64,000 nt of DNA from Bacteroidia bacterium. Lineage in GTDB: Bacteria; Bacteroidota; Bacteroidia; Flavobacteriales_D; Cryomorphaceae. Below the pieces are notes generated by a model. That model had not been told where the DNA came from. It was given only the letters and a program-made list of their open reading frames with translations, and ran no database searches. Below, piece by piece: positions 54,861-63,761 of the stretch; within the stretch, counting starts at the first letter, position 1; each line of letters begins with the position of its first letter. The stretch lies in assembly GCA_030427905.1 (NCBI GenBank), contig JAUICL010000001.1:744001-808000 (forward strand). The letters are read 5' to 3'. The position numbers were made by a program, and so were the translations under genes.

Positions 54861-57170
54861 ATGAAATTAAAATCAATTTGCTTTGCAGCCCTAGGAGTAA
54901 TAGCTATGGGTAGTTTAAGTGCTCAAGTTACTGTTGACAATACGATCACAGCTGAAGATCTGGTAAACAATTATTTATTGGGTGAAGGAGTTGTTGCTTC
55001 CAATATTACTTTCAACGGTCAACCCGCGAGTGAACTGAACGTGCAAATTGGTCTCTATGATGGGCCGAGCAACTACGTTAGTTTTGATCAGGGAATTGTC
55101 ATGGCAACATATGATGTTGTGAATGTTGCTGGAGGTTTTGGAGGAGGTCTCACCAACTCTATAACGAATGATCAAGATCTACTGGATTTATCAGGACAAC
55201 CCAATATGAATGACTGTGCTATTTTGGAATTTGACTTTATAGCAACGAGCGATTCTATTCGGTTTAATTATGTTTTTGCGTCTAACGAGTACCCAAACTA
55301 TACTTGTACCCAATTTAATGACGCATTTGGTTTCTTCTTGAGCGGTCCTGGGATTTCTGGCCCTTATTCAAACGGCTCTATCAATATGGCACTTGTGCCT
55401 AATTCTGATATTCCAGTAGCAATTAACACTATCAATGGCGGAGTTCCTACAGGTTCAGGAACTGTTGAAAATTGTGAGAACGCTAACCCAAACTGGGTAG
55501 AGGACAGTCAGTATTTTGTAGATAACAATCCAACTGAAGTAGGTGATGTACAATTCCCTGGTATGACAGTTACTTTGGTCGCAGAAGCTGAAGTTCAGTG
55601 TGGAGGTGAATACCACATTAAAATGGCAATTGGCGATGCGATCGACGGTGGCTTGGATTCCGGAGTGTTTATAGAAGCCGGCTCTTTTGCGGCCTTTGGT
55701 GATGTGCTTGTTAATGTCTCTCCTGATATCGGAGGGGTAACAGTAACTGATCCGCAATATTCGGATGTTGTAGTAGCGGGATGTAGCAATTTTGGAATTG
55801 AGATTGTACGACCTGAAGGAACGACAGTTGACTCGGTATATGTAGATTTTGGAGGAACTGCACAAGAAGGACAAGACTATATTCTAACAGGTAACGATAG
55901 CCTCTTTGTCTTTTCAGATGGAATTGATACCCTTAATTACTCAATTGAGACACTATATGATGGAACTCCAGATGAAGATGAATATTTGACAATCGAGATC
56001 TTTTGGTACAATGGCTGTGGAGACCTTCAGTCGTCGTCTGATTCGATATTTATGGTAGATCCTTACGTGCTCGATCTTGCGGTATCGGATGATGAAGTGC
56101 TTTATTGCCCAACGTCTACAGCGCTTTTGGAAGCAGAAGGTTCAAATGGAATAGAACCATACACCTATACGTGGTCTTGGATAGACAACGATGGAAATGT
56201 TCAGACGGCAACAGGTTCGAACTATACTGTTGTCATTCCACCCGATGACGAAACGTACTACACCGTTTCGGTAACAGATCCATGTGGATTTGAACCCTAC
56301 ACCATGGACAGCATACTGGTGACCAATTCAATTCCAGAACCATTGGAGGGAATAATTGCTGATTTCGCCCAGCCTACATGTCCTAATGAACCTATCACCT
56401 TTGTTGCTGACGCGGCAAATGGAACCCCACCATATAGCTATGTCTGGGAAAAGAACTTTGCAGTAGAAGGCAATGATCAGACTTTTGAAGATGTCGATTT
56501 CTTTGATCACTCTATAAATCTGAGAGTGACTGATGAATGTGGCGAGACCGTTCGCGATACCGTGCAGGTAGTCTACCCAGCCTATGAGCCAATGGTAGCT
56601 TGGATGGAACCATTAGAAGACAACTGTCCGGAAGGGCCAATTCCACTTCAGGCGTTCTCTTCAGGAGGAGCTGGAGAAACGGAATACACGTGGTCTCAGA
56701 CACTAGGTGAAGGTGAATTTGTACTTCCTCCTGTGTCAGCATCGTCTTCGATCGCATTGAGTGGTGGAGTGAATGTCGTGCAGATTCAAGCAACAGACCG
56801 ATGTCATAGACTCGGGTTGATCAACCCATTGGTTCCTGGTCAGGCCACAGGTACAGATACCCTTCTGGTTATCAATATCGATAAACTTCAAAACATCTTA
56901 ACACCAAATGGAGATGGAAAGAACGATGTATTCGTAATAGAAGGAGCTCACGCCTTTGACGCAGCTCAGCTTATTGTGTACGACAGATGGGGTACCATCG
57001 TCTACGAAACCGATAATTATGAAGTTGGATTACCCGATGCTTCATTGACATACGACAATCCATTTGATGGAAAGGATTTAGAAGATGGAACTTACTTCTA
57101 CGTGATCTCGATCGATAATGGAGATTGTACAGAGTCGGGATCGCTTGAAATAATTAGTGCCGACAATTAG
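54861..57170 (+). CDS. T9SS type B surface protein with choice-of-anchor L domain, copy 2
   Basis: The 769-residue paralogue of the previous gene has a signal peptide (ICFAALGVIAMGSLSAQ), a choice-of-anchor L domain (VVASNITFNGQPASELNVQI, FNYVFASNEYPNYTC, FGFFLSGPGISGPYSN, GDAIDGGLDSGVFIEAGSF), Ig-like repeats (EAEGSNGIEPYTYTWSW, VADAANGTPPYSYVWEK, AFSSGGAGETEYTWSQ) and the type B C-terminus (LTPNGDGKNDVFVIEGA, IVYDRWGTIVYE). It lacks the PKD domain of copy 1 and is somewhat shorter. The two genes are 34 nt apart. Copies sharing domain order suggest tandem duplication with later divergence of the repeats. Confidence 0.92.
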   Translation: MKLKSICFAALGVIAMGSLSAQVTVDNTITAEDLVNNYLLGEGVVASNITFNGQPASELNVQIGLYDGPSNYVSFDQGIVMATYDVVNVAGGFGGGLTNSITNDQDLLDLSGQPNMNDCAILEFDFIATSDSIRFNYVFASNEYPNYTCTQFNDAFGFFLSGPGISGPYSNGSINMALVPNSDIPVAINTINGGVPTGSGTVENCENANPNWVEDSQYFVDNNPTEVGDVQFPGMTVTLVAEAEVQCGGEYHIKMAIGDAIDGGLDSGVFIEAGSFAAFGDVLVNVSPDIGGVTVTDPQYSDVVVAGCSNFGIEIVRPEGTTVDSVYVDFGGTAQEGQDYILTGNDSLFVFSDGIDTLNYSIETLYDGTPDEDEYLTIEIFWYNGCGDLQSSSDSIFMVDPYVLDLAVSDDEVLYCPTSTALLEAEGSNGIEPYTYTWSWIDNDGNVQTATGSNYTVVIPPDDETYYTVSVTDPCGFEPYTMDSILVTNSIPEPLEGIIADFAQPTCPNEPITFVADAANGTPPYSYVWEKNFAVEGNDQTFEDVDFFDHSINLRVTDECGETVRDTVQVVYPAYEPMVAWMEPLEDNCPEGPIPLQAFSSGGAGETEYTWSQTLGEGEFVLPPVSASSSIALSGGVNVVQIQATDRCHRLGLINPLVPGQATGTDTLLVINIDKLQNILTPNGDGKNDVFVIEGAHAFDAAQLIVYDRWGTIVYETDNYEVGLPDASLTYDNPFDGKDLEDGTYFYVISIDNGDCTESGSLEIISADN

Positions 57171-57189
57171 TAGAACTGAACTTTATGTG

Positions 57190-57221
57190 AAAGCCTCTCG
57201 ATTTTTCGGGAGGCTTTTTTT
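57190..57221 (+). terminator. Rho-independent terminator after the T9SS tandem genes
   Basis: AAGCCTCTCGA pairs with TCGGGAGGCTT and is followed by a run of T residues. Confidence 0.93.
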
Positions 57222-57343
57222 GTGTTCAGATACGCAACGCTTTCTGATAACTTGTTACTGGAAGATGTGTTTTTTAGAGGGATTGTATTTCGAAAAGCCG
57301 ATGGACATGACAAGTACTCACCTTGAAATAAGGATAGCGAACT

Positions 57344-58252
57344 TCAAAATCTGATTTCAAACCGAGTTCCGGTCGGCTGGTTGTCAGTGATACGAATAGT
57401 ACCGTTGTACATGGATACCAATTTTGAGACAATATACAGACCGAGACCAGTACCCTTCTGCGTACGGGTATCTTCGTTGCCAATTCGGTAGAACTTTTGA
57501 AAAACGCGTTTTCTGTATTCCGAAGCTATTCCAGAACCATTGTCTGATACGCACAGGACTAGTCCGTTTCTTGATTTGCTCAGATTAATTTCCACTTCGC
57601 CATCACCATACTTTATAGCATTCTCAATCAGGTTTCCGATGATGCTCTCAAAATGCACTGCATCGATACTCAATTGTAAATCGGGCTCGATGTTCGAAGT
57701 AATTTGAATGTTGGGGTAGGTGATTTTGAACTGTTCGATAACTTCTTCTGAAATCTGTGAAAGGATAATGGGAGTCCGAATTTCTTCGCTTTCAAGACTA
57801 CTGTTTTCAATACGAGTAGCGAGCAAAACCTTATCGATTAGGTTGTGGAGTCTCTCGGTGCTTTGCAGCGCATTGCGTTCAAGCGGTTCTCGTTGATCTG
57901 AACTGAGATCTTTTCGCTTTGACAGCGTTTCAATGCAAAGTTTTATCGCTGCTAAGGGGGTCTTAAGTTCGTGGGTAATCGAAAGAAGAAAATTTCGTTG
58001 TTGTCGCACCAGGGTCATTTCCTTTCGAATAGCGCGCTGCATGATATAAGCTCCAGCTAATAAAAACGCGATAAAAACGGCTCCTTCGCCAAGAACCATC
58101 CAAACTTTTGTAGAGAATACTTCACTGTCGCCATAGAGCTCTTTCATTAAGCGCAAGAGGCTATAAGCCCACCAGACAAACTGAAGTGTGATGTAAAAAA
58201 TAAGCAGATAGAAGAGAATCAATACCCTTCTATCTACTCTATTTAAATCCAT
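57344..58252 (-). CDS. Two-component sensor histidine kinase
   Basis: The 302-residue membrane kinase has two membrane segments (about residues 9-30 and 52-72) bracketing a very short periplasmic loop of about 20 residues, then a HisKA domain with the phospho-accepting His94 in SITHELKTPLAAIKL, and an HATPase domain with the N box ENAIKYG, the G1 box DNGSG and G2 GTGLGLYIVSKL. The short loop suggests it senses something in the membrane or is controlled by a partner. No response regulator gene lies next to it. It follows the 58265-58741 gene by 12 nt and is probably transcribed with it. Confidence 0.94.
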   Translation of the reverse strand: MDLNRVDRRVLILFYLLIFYITLQFVWWAYSLLRLMKELYGDSEVFSTKVWMVLGEGAVFIAFLLAGAYIMQRAIRKEMTLVRQQRNFLLSITHELKTPLAAIKLCIETLSKRKDLSSDQREPLERNALQSTERLHNLIDKVLLATRIENSSLESEEIRTPIILSQISEEVIEQFKITYPNIQITSNIEPDLQLSIDAVHFESIIGNLIENAIKYGDGEVEINLSKSRNGLVLCVSDNGSGIASEYRKRVFQKFYRIGNEDTRTQKGTGLGLYIVSKLVSMYNGTIRITDNQPTGTRFEIRF

Positions 58253-58264
58253 TCTGGAGTAAAA

Positions 58265-58741
58265 TTAGTTTTCTTTTCGCTTTCTCAAGTAATACTTGGC
58301 AGCTGTGTTTTTTCCTTCAGTAACGGGTACGACTGAGATAAGTTCAAAATCCAGATCAGCTAAAAAATGGATGAAGTCAAGCTCAGTTTGGAAGCTCAAA
58401 CCACCGGTATCTGCCTTTTTCATTGCCCCCACTAATTGCACATCTGATGATAAAAACCCAGAATTATCACTCGAGCGTTCGAAAGTAGGAACGTACCCCG
58501 TTCCTTTACTCTGGAGCATTACGATTGCATAATCCCATTTGATAATTTCAACTTCATCTTCACTTTCGTCGTCTGTGTTTTCAGAAGCCTTATCGTCATC
58601 AGTCGATTTGCTTGCCATTTTAGCAGTTTTCTGACTCTTCTTTTTACCAGTTGAAATGGTTGTTTGGGCATCGGCTTGTGAGAAACAGAATACGAGTCCA
58701 AAAAGGAGTAAAAACGATTTAAATAAAGTTGACTTTGTCAT
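58265..58741 (-). CDS. Small secreted protein with Lys/Asp-rich linker, upstream of the kinase
   Basis: The 158-residue protein has a signal peptide (LFKSFLLLFGLVFCFSQADAQ), a charged linker (about residues 30-65, rich in Ser, Thr, Lys then Asp and Glu) and a globular C-terminal domain of about 90 residues (KWDYAIVMLQSKGTGYVP, TELDFIHFLADLDFELISVV, TAAKYYLRKRKE) that I do not recognise. The start is ATG at 58741; a longer version would begin at 58789. A promoter-like pair, TTTG and TATCTTTA 18 bp apart, lies at about 58764-58795 on the minus strand. Being directly upstream of a kinase with almost no sensor loop, it could be a ligand or sensory partner; this is inference. Confidence 0.7.
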   Translation of the reverse strand: MTKSTLFKSFLLLFGLVFCFSQADAQTTISTGKKKSQKTAKMASKSTDDDKASENTDDESEDEVEIIKWDYAIVMLQSKGTGYVPTFERSSDNSGFLSSDVQLVGAMKKADTGGLSFQTELDFIHFLADLDFELISVVPVTEGKNTAAKYYLRKRKEN

Positions 58742-58814
58742 AATGGTATTTGAGTTTTTGTAAAGATAGTCAAATGGGAATGTACCCAAAAGTTTACTCT
58801 GTACGCAAAATACC

Positions 58815-58822
58815 TACATTTG
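58815..58822 (+). promoter_or_regulatory. Bacteroidota -7 element for the methyltransferase gene
   Basis: TACATTTG matches TAnnTTTG and lies 16 nt before the ATG at 58839. Confidence 0.6.
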
Positions 58823-58838
58823 GTTTAAGTTTAAAGTA

Positions 58839-59603
58839 ATGAGTTTATACCGATTTGCCCTTCACAATTTGCCCAGGCCTTTGCTTATAAAGGCGAGTTA
58901 TGTCTTTAGAAAGATTGCGCCGCTTATGTATAAGGGTGATCAAGTAAAATGCCCAGTCTGCGATAGGTCATTCAGCAAGTTTTTATCCTACGGTTCTAAC
59001 GTGGCTTTGCGCGATAATGTCCTCTGCCCGCATTGTCTATCGCTTGAGCGGCATCGGTTGTTGTGGCTGTTTTTAAAAGAGCGCACAGATTTTTTCACAG
59101 CAAATCATAAGTTGTTACACATTGCGCCCGAGCAGTGTTTTCACGAGCGGTTTTTAAAGCTTGAGAATATTACCTACGACACGGGAGATCTGGAATCGCC
59201 GTTGGCCAAATATCATTTTGACCTACACCAAGTTCCCTTTGAAGATAATTCATACGATATCGTGATTTGCAACCACGTCATGGAGCACGTAGCCGACGAT
59301 CATCAATGTATGAAAGAACTATATCGGGTATTGAAGCCTGGTGGATGGGCTATTATGCAAGTCCCAATTGACTATACCCGTACCGAAACGTATGAAGACT
59401 CATCCATTACATCGCCCGAAGAAAGAGAGCGAGAGTTTTGGCAGAAAGATCACGTCAGACTCTACGGTAAAAACTATCCCGAAGTATTGGCTGAAGCGGG
59501 CTTTAAAGTGGAGTCGGTTGATTTTGTGAATTCAATACCTGAGGACTTAAGAGCTAAGTACAGGCTACAAGATGAAGAAATAATATACCTGTGCAGAAAA
59601 TAA
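58839..59603 (+). CDS. SAM-dependent methyltransferase with N-terminal zinc-ribbon-like motif
   Basis: The 254-residue protein starts with a small module with two CxxC pairs (KCPVCDRSF and LCPHCLSLERHR) that likely binds zinc, followed by a class I methyltransferase domain: LLHIAPEQCFHERFLKLEN (degenerate motif I), VPFEDNSYDIVICNHVMEH (motif IV with Asp/His) and LYRVLKPGGWAIMQVPIDY. The last part (HVRLYGKNYPEVLAEAGFKV) is also typical. Substrate unknown; I have seen this domain order near polysaccharide genes in Bacteroidota. It is transcribed alone, with the tRNA-Phe gene convergent 35 nt downstream. Confidence 0.85.
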   Translation: MSLYRFALHNLPRPLLIKASYVFRKIAPLMYKGDQVKCPVCDRSFSKFLSYGSNVALRDNVLCPHCLSLERHRLLWLFLKERTDFFTANHKLLHIAPEQCFHERFLKLENITYDTGDLESPLAKYHFDLHQVPFEDNSYDIVICNHVMEHVADDHQCMKELYRVLKPGGWAIMQVPIDYTRTETYEDSSITSPEEREREFWQKDHVRLYGKNYPEVLAEAGFKVESVDFVNSIPEDLRAKYRLQDEEIIYLCRK

Positions 59604-59632
59604 AAAAACCCAACGCAAATACGCTGGGTTTC
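59603..59632 (-). terminator. Terminator of tRNA-Phe
   Basis: On the minus strand AACCCAGCGT can pair, with two G-U pairs, with GCGTTGGGTT, followed by seven T residues. It lies 6 nt past the tRNA 3' end and also overlaps the region after the methyltransferase stop. Confidence 0.8.
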
Positions 59633-59637
59633 TTCTG

Positions 59638-59710
59638 TGGTGATGGACGGAATCGAACCGCCGACACAAGGATTTTCAGTCCTTTGCTCTACCGACTGAG
59701 CTACATCACC
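59638..59710 (-). tRNA. tRNA-Phe (GAA)
   Basis: The reverse strand folds as a complete 73 nt cloverleaf: acceptor arms GGTGATG and CATCACC, D-arm with AGCTCAGTCGGTAGAGC, anticodon loop CTGAAAA with anticodon GAA, and T-arm with GGTTCGATTCC. The 3' CCA is not encoded. It is transcribed toward the methyltransferase gene and away from coaX. Confidence 0.97.
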
Positions 59711-59771
59711 GCCTTAGCAGGGCGCAAATATAAATATATTTTCCATATGCAATCAAACTCTTCTCGCGGGA

Positions 59772-60512
59772 ATGAAAAATATTGACATGGCCATAGATAT
59801 TGGCAATACGCGCATGAAGGTTGCGCTATTTGTCGGAGGAGAGTTAGATGGGGTTCTCACGTTTTCTAATCGCGCCCATCGTCAGGTGGCCCAACTCATT
59901 GATAAGGCTGGTGTTAAGCGTGGTGTTATTAGCAATGTATCCAAGCTTAATCAGCCCTTGGCCGATGTCTTTGAAGAGCATTTGGAGCTCGTTCATGTCA
60001 ATTCAGACACCATCCTTCCGATCGAAATTGATTATAAAACGCCGAAAACTTTAGGAGCCGATCGGGTTGCAAATGCCATCGCTGCAAAAAAATTCTACCC
60101 AAATAAGAATGTTTTAGTCATTGATTTTGGAACGTGCATCAAATACGATGTGGTGCGTTCAGATGGTAGATATATTGGTGGAGGTATTGCACCGGGCTTG
60201 CAAATGCGATTTAAAAGTATGCACCTAATGACCGGGAAACTGCCGTTAATAAAGGAGTGGGAAGAAGATGAAGAGAACTGGCCAGGCTACGATACGCGAT
60301 CGAGTATGATAAGTGGAGTCATTCAGGGAATACATGCTGAAATACTCCGTTATATCGATATTGGACAAGAACATTACAAAAATTTAACGGTCATTGCTAC
60401 AGGAGGAGACTACGGCTTTTTTGATAAAGCGTTTAAAAATATCATCTTTGCACACCCTTATCTTACCTTATGGGGATTGCATGAAATTCTTCAATCAAAT
60501 CTCAAGCAATAA
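59772..60512 (+). CDS. coaX: Type III pantothenate kinase
   Basis: CoaX phosphorylates pantothenate in the first step of coenzyme A synthesis. The 246-residue ASKHA-fold protein has the phosphate-binding MAIDIGNTRMKVALF at the start, GADRVANAIAAKKFYPN, DFGTCIKYDVV and GGGIAPGLQMRFKSMH, and ATGGDYGFF near the end. The next gene begins 32 nt before its stop, in a different frame, so the two are coupled. It is divergent from the tRNA. Confidence 0.96.
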   Translation: MKNIDMAIDIGNTRMKVALFVGGELDGVLTFSNRAHRQVAQLIDKAGVKRGVISNVSKLNQPLADVFEEHLELVHVNSDTILPIEIDYKTPKTLGADRVANAIAAKKFYPNKNVLVIDFGTCIKYDVVRSDGRYIGGGIAPGLQMRFKSMHLMTGKLPLIKEWEEDEENWPGYDTRSSMISGVIQGIHAEILRYIDIGQEHYKNLTVIATGGDYGFFDKAFKNIIFAHPYLTLWGLHEILQSNLKQ

Positions 60513-61860
60513 AGCGCTTGTTCTTATTGCTTTAATTACTTCTATGTCAGCTGTCTATGGTCAGGCTGATTTGACATCCCCATATTCACTTTTTGGGCCT
60601 GGTCTTCCTTTTCAAAGACAAACCGTAAGTCAGGCCGGTGTAGGAGGTAGTGGTATTGCCCTTTTTGATTCCTACAAAATGAACTTGGGTAACCCCGCTA
60701 CGGTTGCCCTTCATTACGAGCCCATTTTTGAAACTTCTGGAAAGTCTACTATCTCGACGTACAATACCAATGCAGGTAGTTTTGATAATAAGAGTTTTAT
60801 TCTGAATAACTTATCCTTGAGCTTTCCAATCAAGCGTGGTATTTGGGGTCTATCTATCGGGTTGGTGCCATACTCAGTGGTTGGATATTCGGTGCAGTCA
60901 AATATCACGGACGAAGAAGTTTCGTCTGGATACAATCTAGAATACAGCGGAGACGGTGGGATCTCTCAAGGGTATCTGGGAATGGGTTACCGAATTTGGA
61001 GCCATACCGATACACTAGGCAATTTATCAGCTCTATCACTTGGGGGAACGTTGAATTTCAATTTTGGAACCATTGATAGCAACCGGAAAGTAGACTTCCC
61101 AGATGATATTAACGCCCTAGGTATTAATATTCAAGAGACTGTCCTAGTTCGGGATGTGAGTTTTGATTTAGGGGTGCATTTTCAGAAGAACATTTTACGT
61201 CATACCCACCAGAGCGGGCGCTACATGAAACTAATGCTTGGTGCAGTCTATACCATGGGTAATGATTTAAAAGCAGATCGAAGCGAGTTTGCTTATTCTT
61301 TTCGAGACGACTTTGGCCTAGTACCGCGAGATACTATAATAAACACTGAAGCTGAGCGTGGAAGAATCCATATGCCTCAGCGTCTATCATTTGGAGTTGG
61401 CCTTGATTACGTCACAGCGCAGAAGGCCCGTTACCGATTCTCGGCTGATTATGCGCAAGAAGCGTGGTCTGATTATACTGTGTCTTATCAGGATGATGCC
61501 CTCGACTTTGATTTCAACGATGCCAGTAGGCTGAGCGCTGGGATAGAGTACACACCTATGATGGGTTCAAGAAAATACTTTAAGGTAGTGGAATACCGTG
61601 CTGGGGTCTATTACGATAAGTCAAATCTGAACTTGGAAGGAGAAGATATTGTGGATCGTGGCATGAGTTTTGGTTTAACTATGCCGATTAATCACAGAAG
61701 AGCCATTTCGCGCTCTTCGGTTAGTATCAGTACCCAGTATGGACAGTCGGGTACAACGAATAAAGGATTAATTGAAGAAGATTATTGGAGAATTTACATC
61801 GGTTTTAGCTTTACACCACATGTTAGAAACCGATGGTTTATCAAGCCTAAATATGATTAA
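60481..61860 (+). CDS. Outer-membrane beta-barrel protein (FadL/OMPP1-like)
   Basis: The 459-residue protein has a signal peptide (ALVLIALITSMSAVYGQ) and then the N-terminal pattern of Bacteroidota outer-membrane transport barrels: SPYSLFGPGLPFQRQTVSQA, GVGGSGIALFDSYKMNLGNP, followed by strands and a final IYIGFSFTPHVRNRWFIKPK. I chose the ATG at 60481 (MKFFNQ); longer in-frame starts would add an unrelated stretch inside coaX. It resembles small-molecule or lipid-type barrels of the OMPP1/FadL group but could be an unclassified barrel. It overlaps coaX by 32 nt and is followed after 13 nt by the TPR gene. Confidence 0.75.
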   Translation: MKFFNQISSNKALVLIALITSMSAVYGQADLTSPYSLFGPGLPFQRQTVSQAGVGGSGIALFDSYKMNLGNPATVALHYEPIFETSGKSTISTYNTNAGSFDNKSFILNNLSLSFPIKRGIWGLSIGLVPYSVVGYSVQSNITDEEVSSGYNLEYSGDGGISQGYLGMGYRIWSHTDTLGNLSALSLGGTLNFNFGTIDSNRKVDFPDDINALGINIQETVLVRDVSFDLGVHFQKNILRHTHQSGRYMKLMLGAVYTMGNDLKADRSEFAYSFRDDFGLVPRDTIINTEAERGRIHMPQRLSFGVGLDYVTAQKARYRFSADYAQEAWSDYTVSYQDDALDFDFNDASRLSAGIEYTPMMGSRKYFKVVEYRAGVYYDKSNLNLEGEDIVDRGMSFGLTMPINHRRAISRSSVSISTQYGQSGTTNKGLIEEDYWRIYIGFSFTPHVRNRWFIKPKYD

Positions 61861-61873
61861 ACAAGTTAGATCA

Positions 61874-63193
61874 ATGAAAAAGTTAGTTTTCGCATTGGTA
61901 GGAGTCTTGCTGATGACAGCAAATGGATTTTCACAAGATAAGTACGGTGATACACCGGAACAACAGCAAACATGTAAAGAAAATCTCTCGCTCTACAGAG
62001 AGTACAGAGATCAAAAACTCTACGACGATGCGCTTCCATTCTGGAGAGTGGCATTTCAGACATGTCCTAAGAGTAGTAAGACCCTTTACATCGATGGAGC
62101 TAAGTTTTACGGCGATATCCTAGATGAGATTTACGAAGATTCAACCAAAATTGATGTGCGCAACGCATATATCGATACTTTGATGATGGTGTACGATAAG
62201 CGTATTGAAAATTTTGGAGAAGAAGGAAAAGTGCTTGGGTACAAAGGGGCTGATTTGTTTCAATACGACCGCTCTAGATCTTCTGAAGCCAACGCTATCT
62301 TAAAGCGTTCGATGGAGTTACAGGGTAATGATACGGATGCTAAGGTGGCTTCAAAATACTATCAGTCACTATATGAGATGTACAAGATGGATGAAGCTAC
62401 AAAGTCTGATTTGCTTGTAGAATACATGCCTGTACTAGAAATTTTGGATTACAATATCCTTAATACGGAAGATGAGAAACAAAGAAGCCGTTTCGAAAAA
62501 GCCAAAGGCAACCTCGACGCATTCTTCATCAAAATCGCTGAATGTGATGACATCTACCGCATCCTTGGTGAGCGAATTGCCGAGTCGCCCAACGATATTG
62601 AATTAAACAAGAAGGCACTCGCCGTAATGAATAAGCGTGACTGCTCAGACAATGAGCTTTATCTACAAGTAGCTGAACGCGTTTATGCAGATGAGCCTAC
62701 TCAAGTGGCTGCCTACTCTATTGGGATTCAGAAATTGAAAGTAAAGGAGTATGCCGATGCTCTGAAGTACTTCGAAGAAGCTGTTGAACTCTGTGGAGAT
62801 TGTGCGTACAGCAGTCAAATCCACCTGCGAGCAGGTCAAGCTGCTACGATTCTTGGAAGAGTGAGTACGGCAAAGTCTCACGCCAATAGCATCCTAGCAA
62901 AAGAGCCCAAAAACGGAGAAGCCTATATTCTGATTGGTGATGCTATCGTAGGATCAGCTGCATCATGTGGAGATAAGCTTGGTTCTGGGGCTGTTTATTG
63001 GGTCGCAACCGACTACTACAACAAAGCAAAATCTGTTGATTCATCAGTAGCCGACAAAGCAAATCAGAAGATTGCTGGTTACAAAAAATACTTCCCAGAC
63101 AAGCAAGCCATCTTTTTTAATAACTTAGAGATAGGCGGAAAGTACACAGTAAGCTGCCTTGGTGAAACAACGACGATACGATCAAGTGACTAA
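61874..63193 (+). CDS. TPR-repeat secreted/periplasmic protein
   Basis: The 439-residue protein has a signal peptide (VFALVGVLLMTANGFSQ) and a mostly helical body with tetratricopeptide-like pairs, clearest at about residues 270-360 (VAAYSIGIQKLKVKEYADAL, KYFEEAVELCGDCAYSSQIH, RAGQAATILGRVSTAKSH). It may be a scaffold in envelope or lipid-A related assembly given its neighbours. The ATG at 61874 gives a normal signal peptide. It is followed by lptC, whose likely start overlaps its stop by 8 nt. Confidence 0.8.
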   Translation: MKKLVFALVGVLLMTANGFSQDKYGDTPEQQQTCKENLSLYREYRDQKLYDDALPFWRVAFQTCPKSSKTLYIDGAKFYGDILDEIYEDSTKIDVRNAYIDTLMMVYDKRIENFGEEGKVLGYKGADLFQYDRSRSSEANAILKRSMELQGNDTDAKVASKYYQSLYEMYKMDEATKSDLLVEYMPVLEILDYNILNTEDEKQRSRFEKAKGNLDAFFIKIAECDDIYRILGERIAESPNDIELNKKALAVMNKRDCSDNELYLQVAERVYADEPTQVAAYSIGIQKLKVKEYADALKYFEEAVELCGDCAYSSQIHLRAGQAATILGRVSTAKSHANSILAKEPKNGEAYILIGDAIVGSAASCGDKLGSGAVYWVATDYYNKAKSVDSSVADKANQKIAGYKKYFPDKQAIFFNNLEIGGKYTVSCLGETTTIRSSD

Positions 63194-63761
63194 ATTCTCT
63201 AAGAGATATCGATTCTTATTCAAACTAACACCGGTTGCACTTGTGGCCGGTGTTTTGTTTTCGTGCTCGTCTAACGACTTGGAAGAAGTGCTCGAGTTTT
63301 CGGAAGGGCAGCTACTTCCGGTGCAAACCACCCGAAATGTGACCTACACCTACACCGATTCGGGACGAGTCAAAAATACCTTGGAAGCTGCTTTGATGGA
63401 GAGATTCCAACAAGGCGATTCTACATACAGCAATCTTTCTGGTGGGTTTGCCCTAACTTTTTATACTGCCAATGGCAATTTTGATGGCAGATTGACGGCT
63501 AAGAATGGAATGATCTCCAACAACAACGGCTTGATGGTGGCGCGAGATTCAGTGGTGTTTGTCAATCGAGATGGCGAAACCCTGCATACCGAAGAGCTGA
63601 CTTGGTACCAGGATAGCGCTAAGGTATTTACAGATAAATTTGTGACCATAGAGCGAAAGGAAGCCGTGATATACGGAAAAGGCTTGGAGTCAAATCAGAA
63701 TTTTACGAACTATGTGATTAATGAAGTCACAGGATTAATTAATATTGACGAAGATGAGTAA
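63186..63761 (+). CDS. lptC: LPS export periplasmic protein LptC
   Basis: LptC is the single-anchor periplasmic protein that passes lipopolysaccharide from the LptBFG transporter toward the outer membrane. The product of about 191 residues has a lipoprotein-type signal (LTPVALVAGVLFSC, with Cys as likely lipidation site) and an LptC-like jelly-roll (GRLTAKNGMISNNNGLMVAR, VVFVNRDGETLHTEELTW, VTIERKEAVIYGKGLESNQ). The start is probably GTG at 63186, overlapping the TPR gene by 8 nt; GTG at 63162 or TTG at 63159 are alternatives. The next small gene overlaps its stop. Confidence 0.88.
   Translation: MTKFSKRYRFLFKLTPVALVAGVLFSCSSNDLEEVLEFSEGQLLPVQTTRNVTYTYTDSGRVKNTLEAALMERFQQGDSTYSNLSGGFALTFYTANGNFDGRLTAKNGMISNNNGLMVARDSVVFVNRDGETLHTEELTWYQDSAKVFTDKFVTIERKEAVIYGKGLESNQNFTNYVINEVTGLINIDEDE

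Noticed and set aside
57157-57354. 65-codon ORF after the second T9SS gene
   Set aside because: It runs through the terminator hairpin and into the end of the kinase gene; no supporting feature.
59591-59785. Small plus-strand ORF over the tRNA
   Set aside because: It covers the tRNA-Phe gene on the opposite strand and includes the typical false reading of tRNA sequence.
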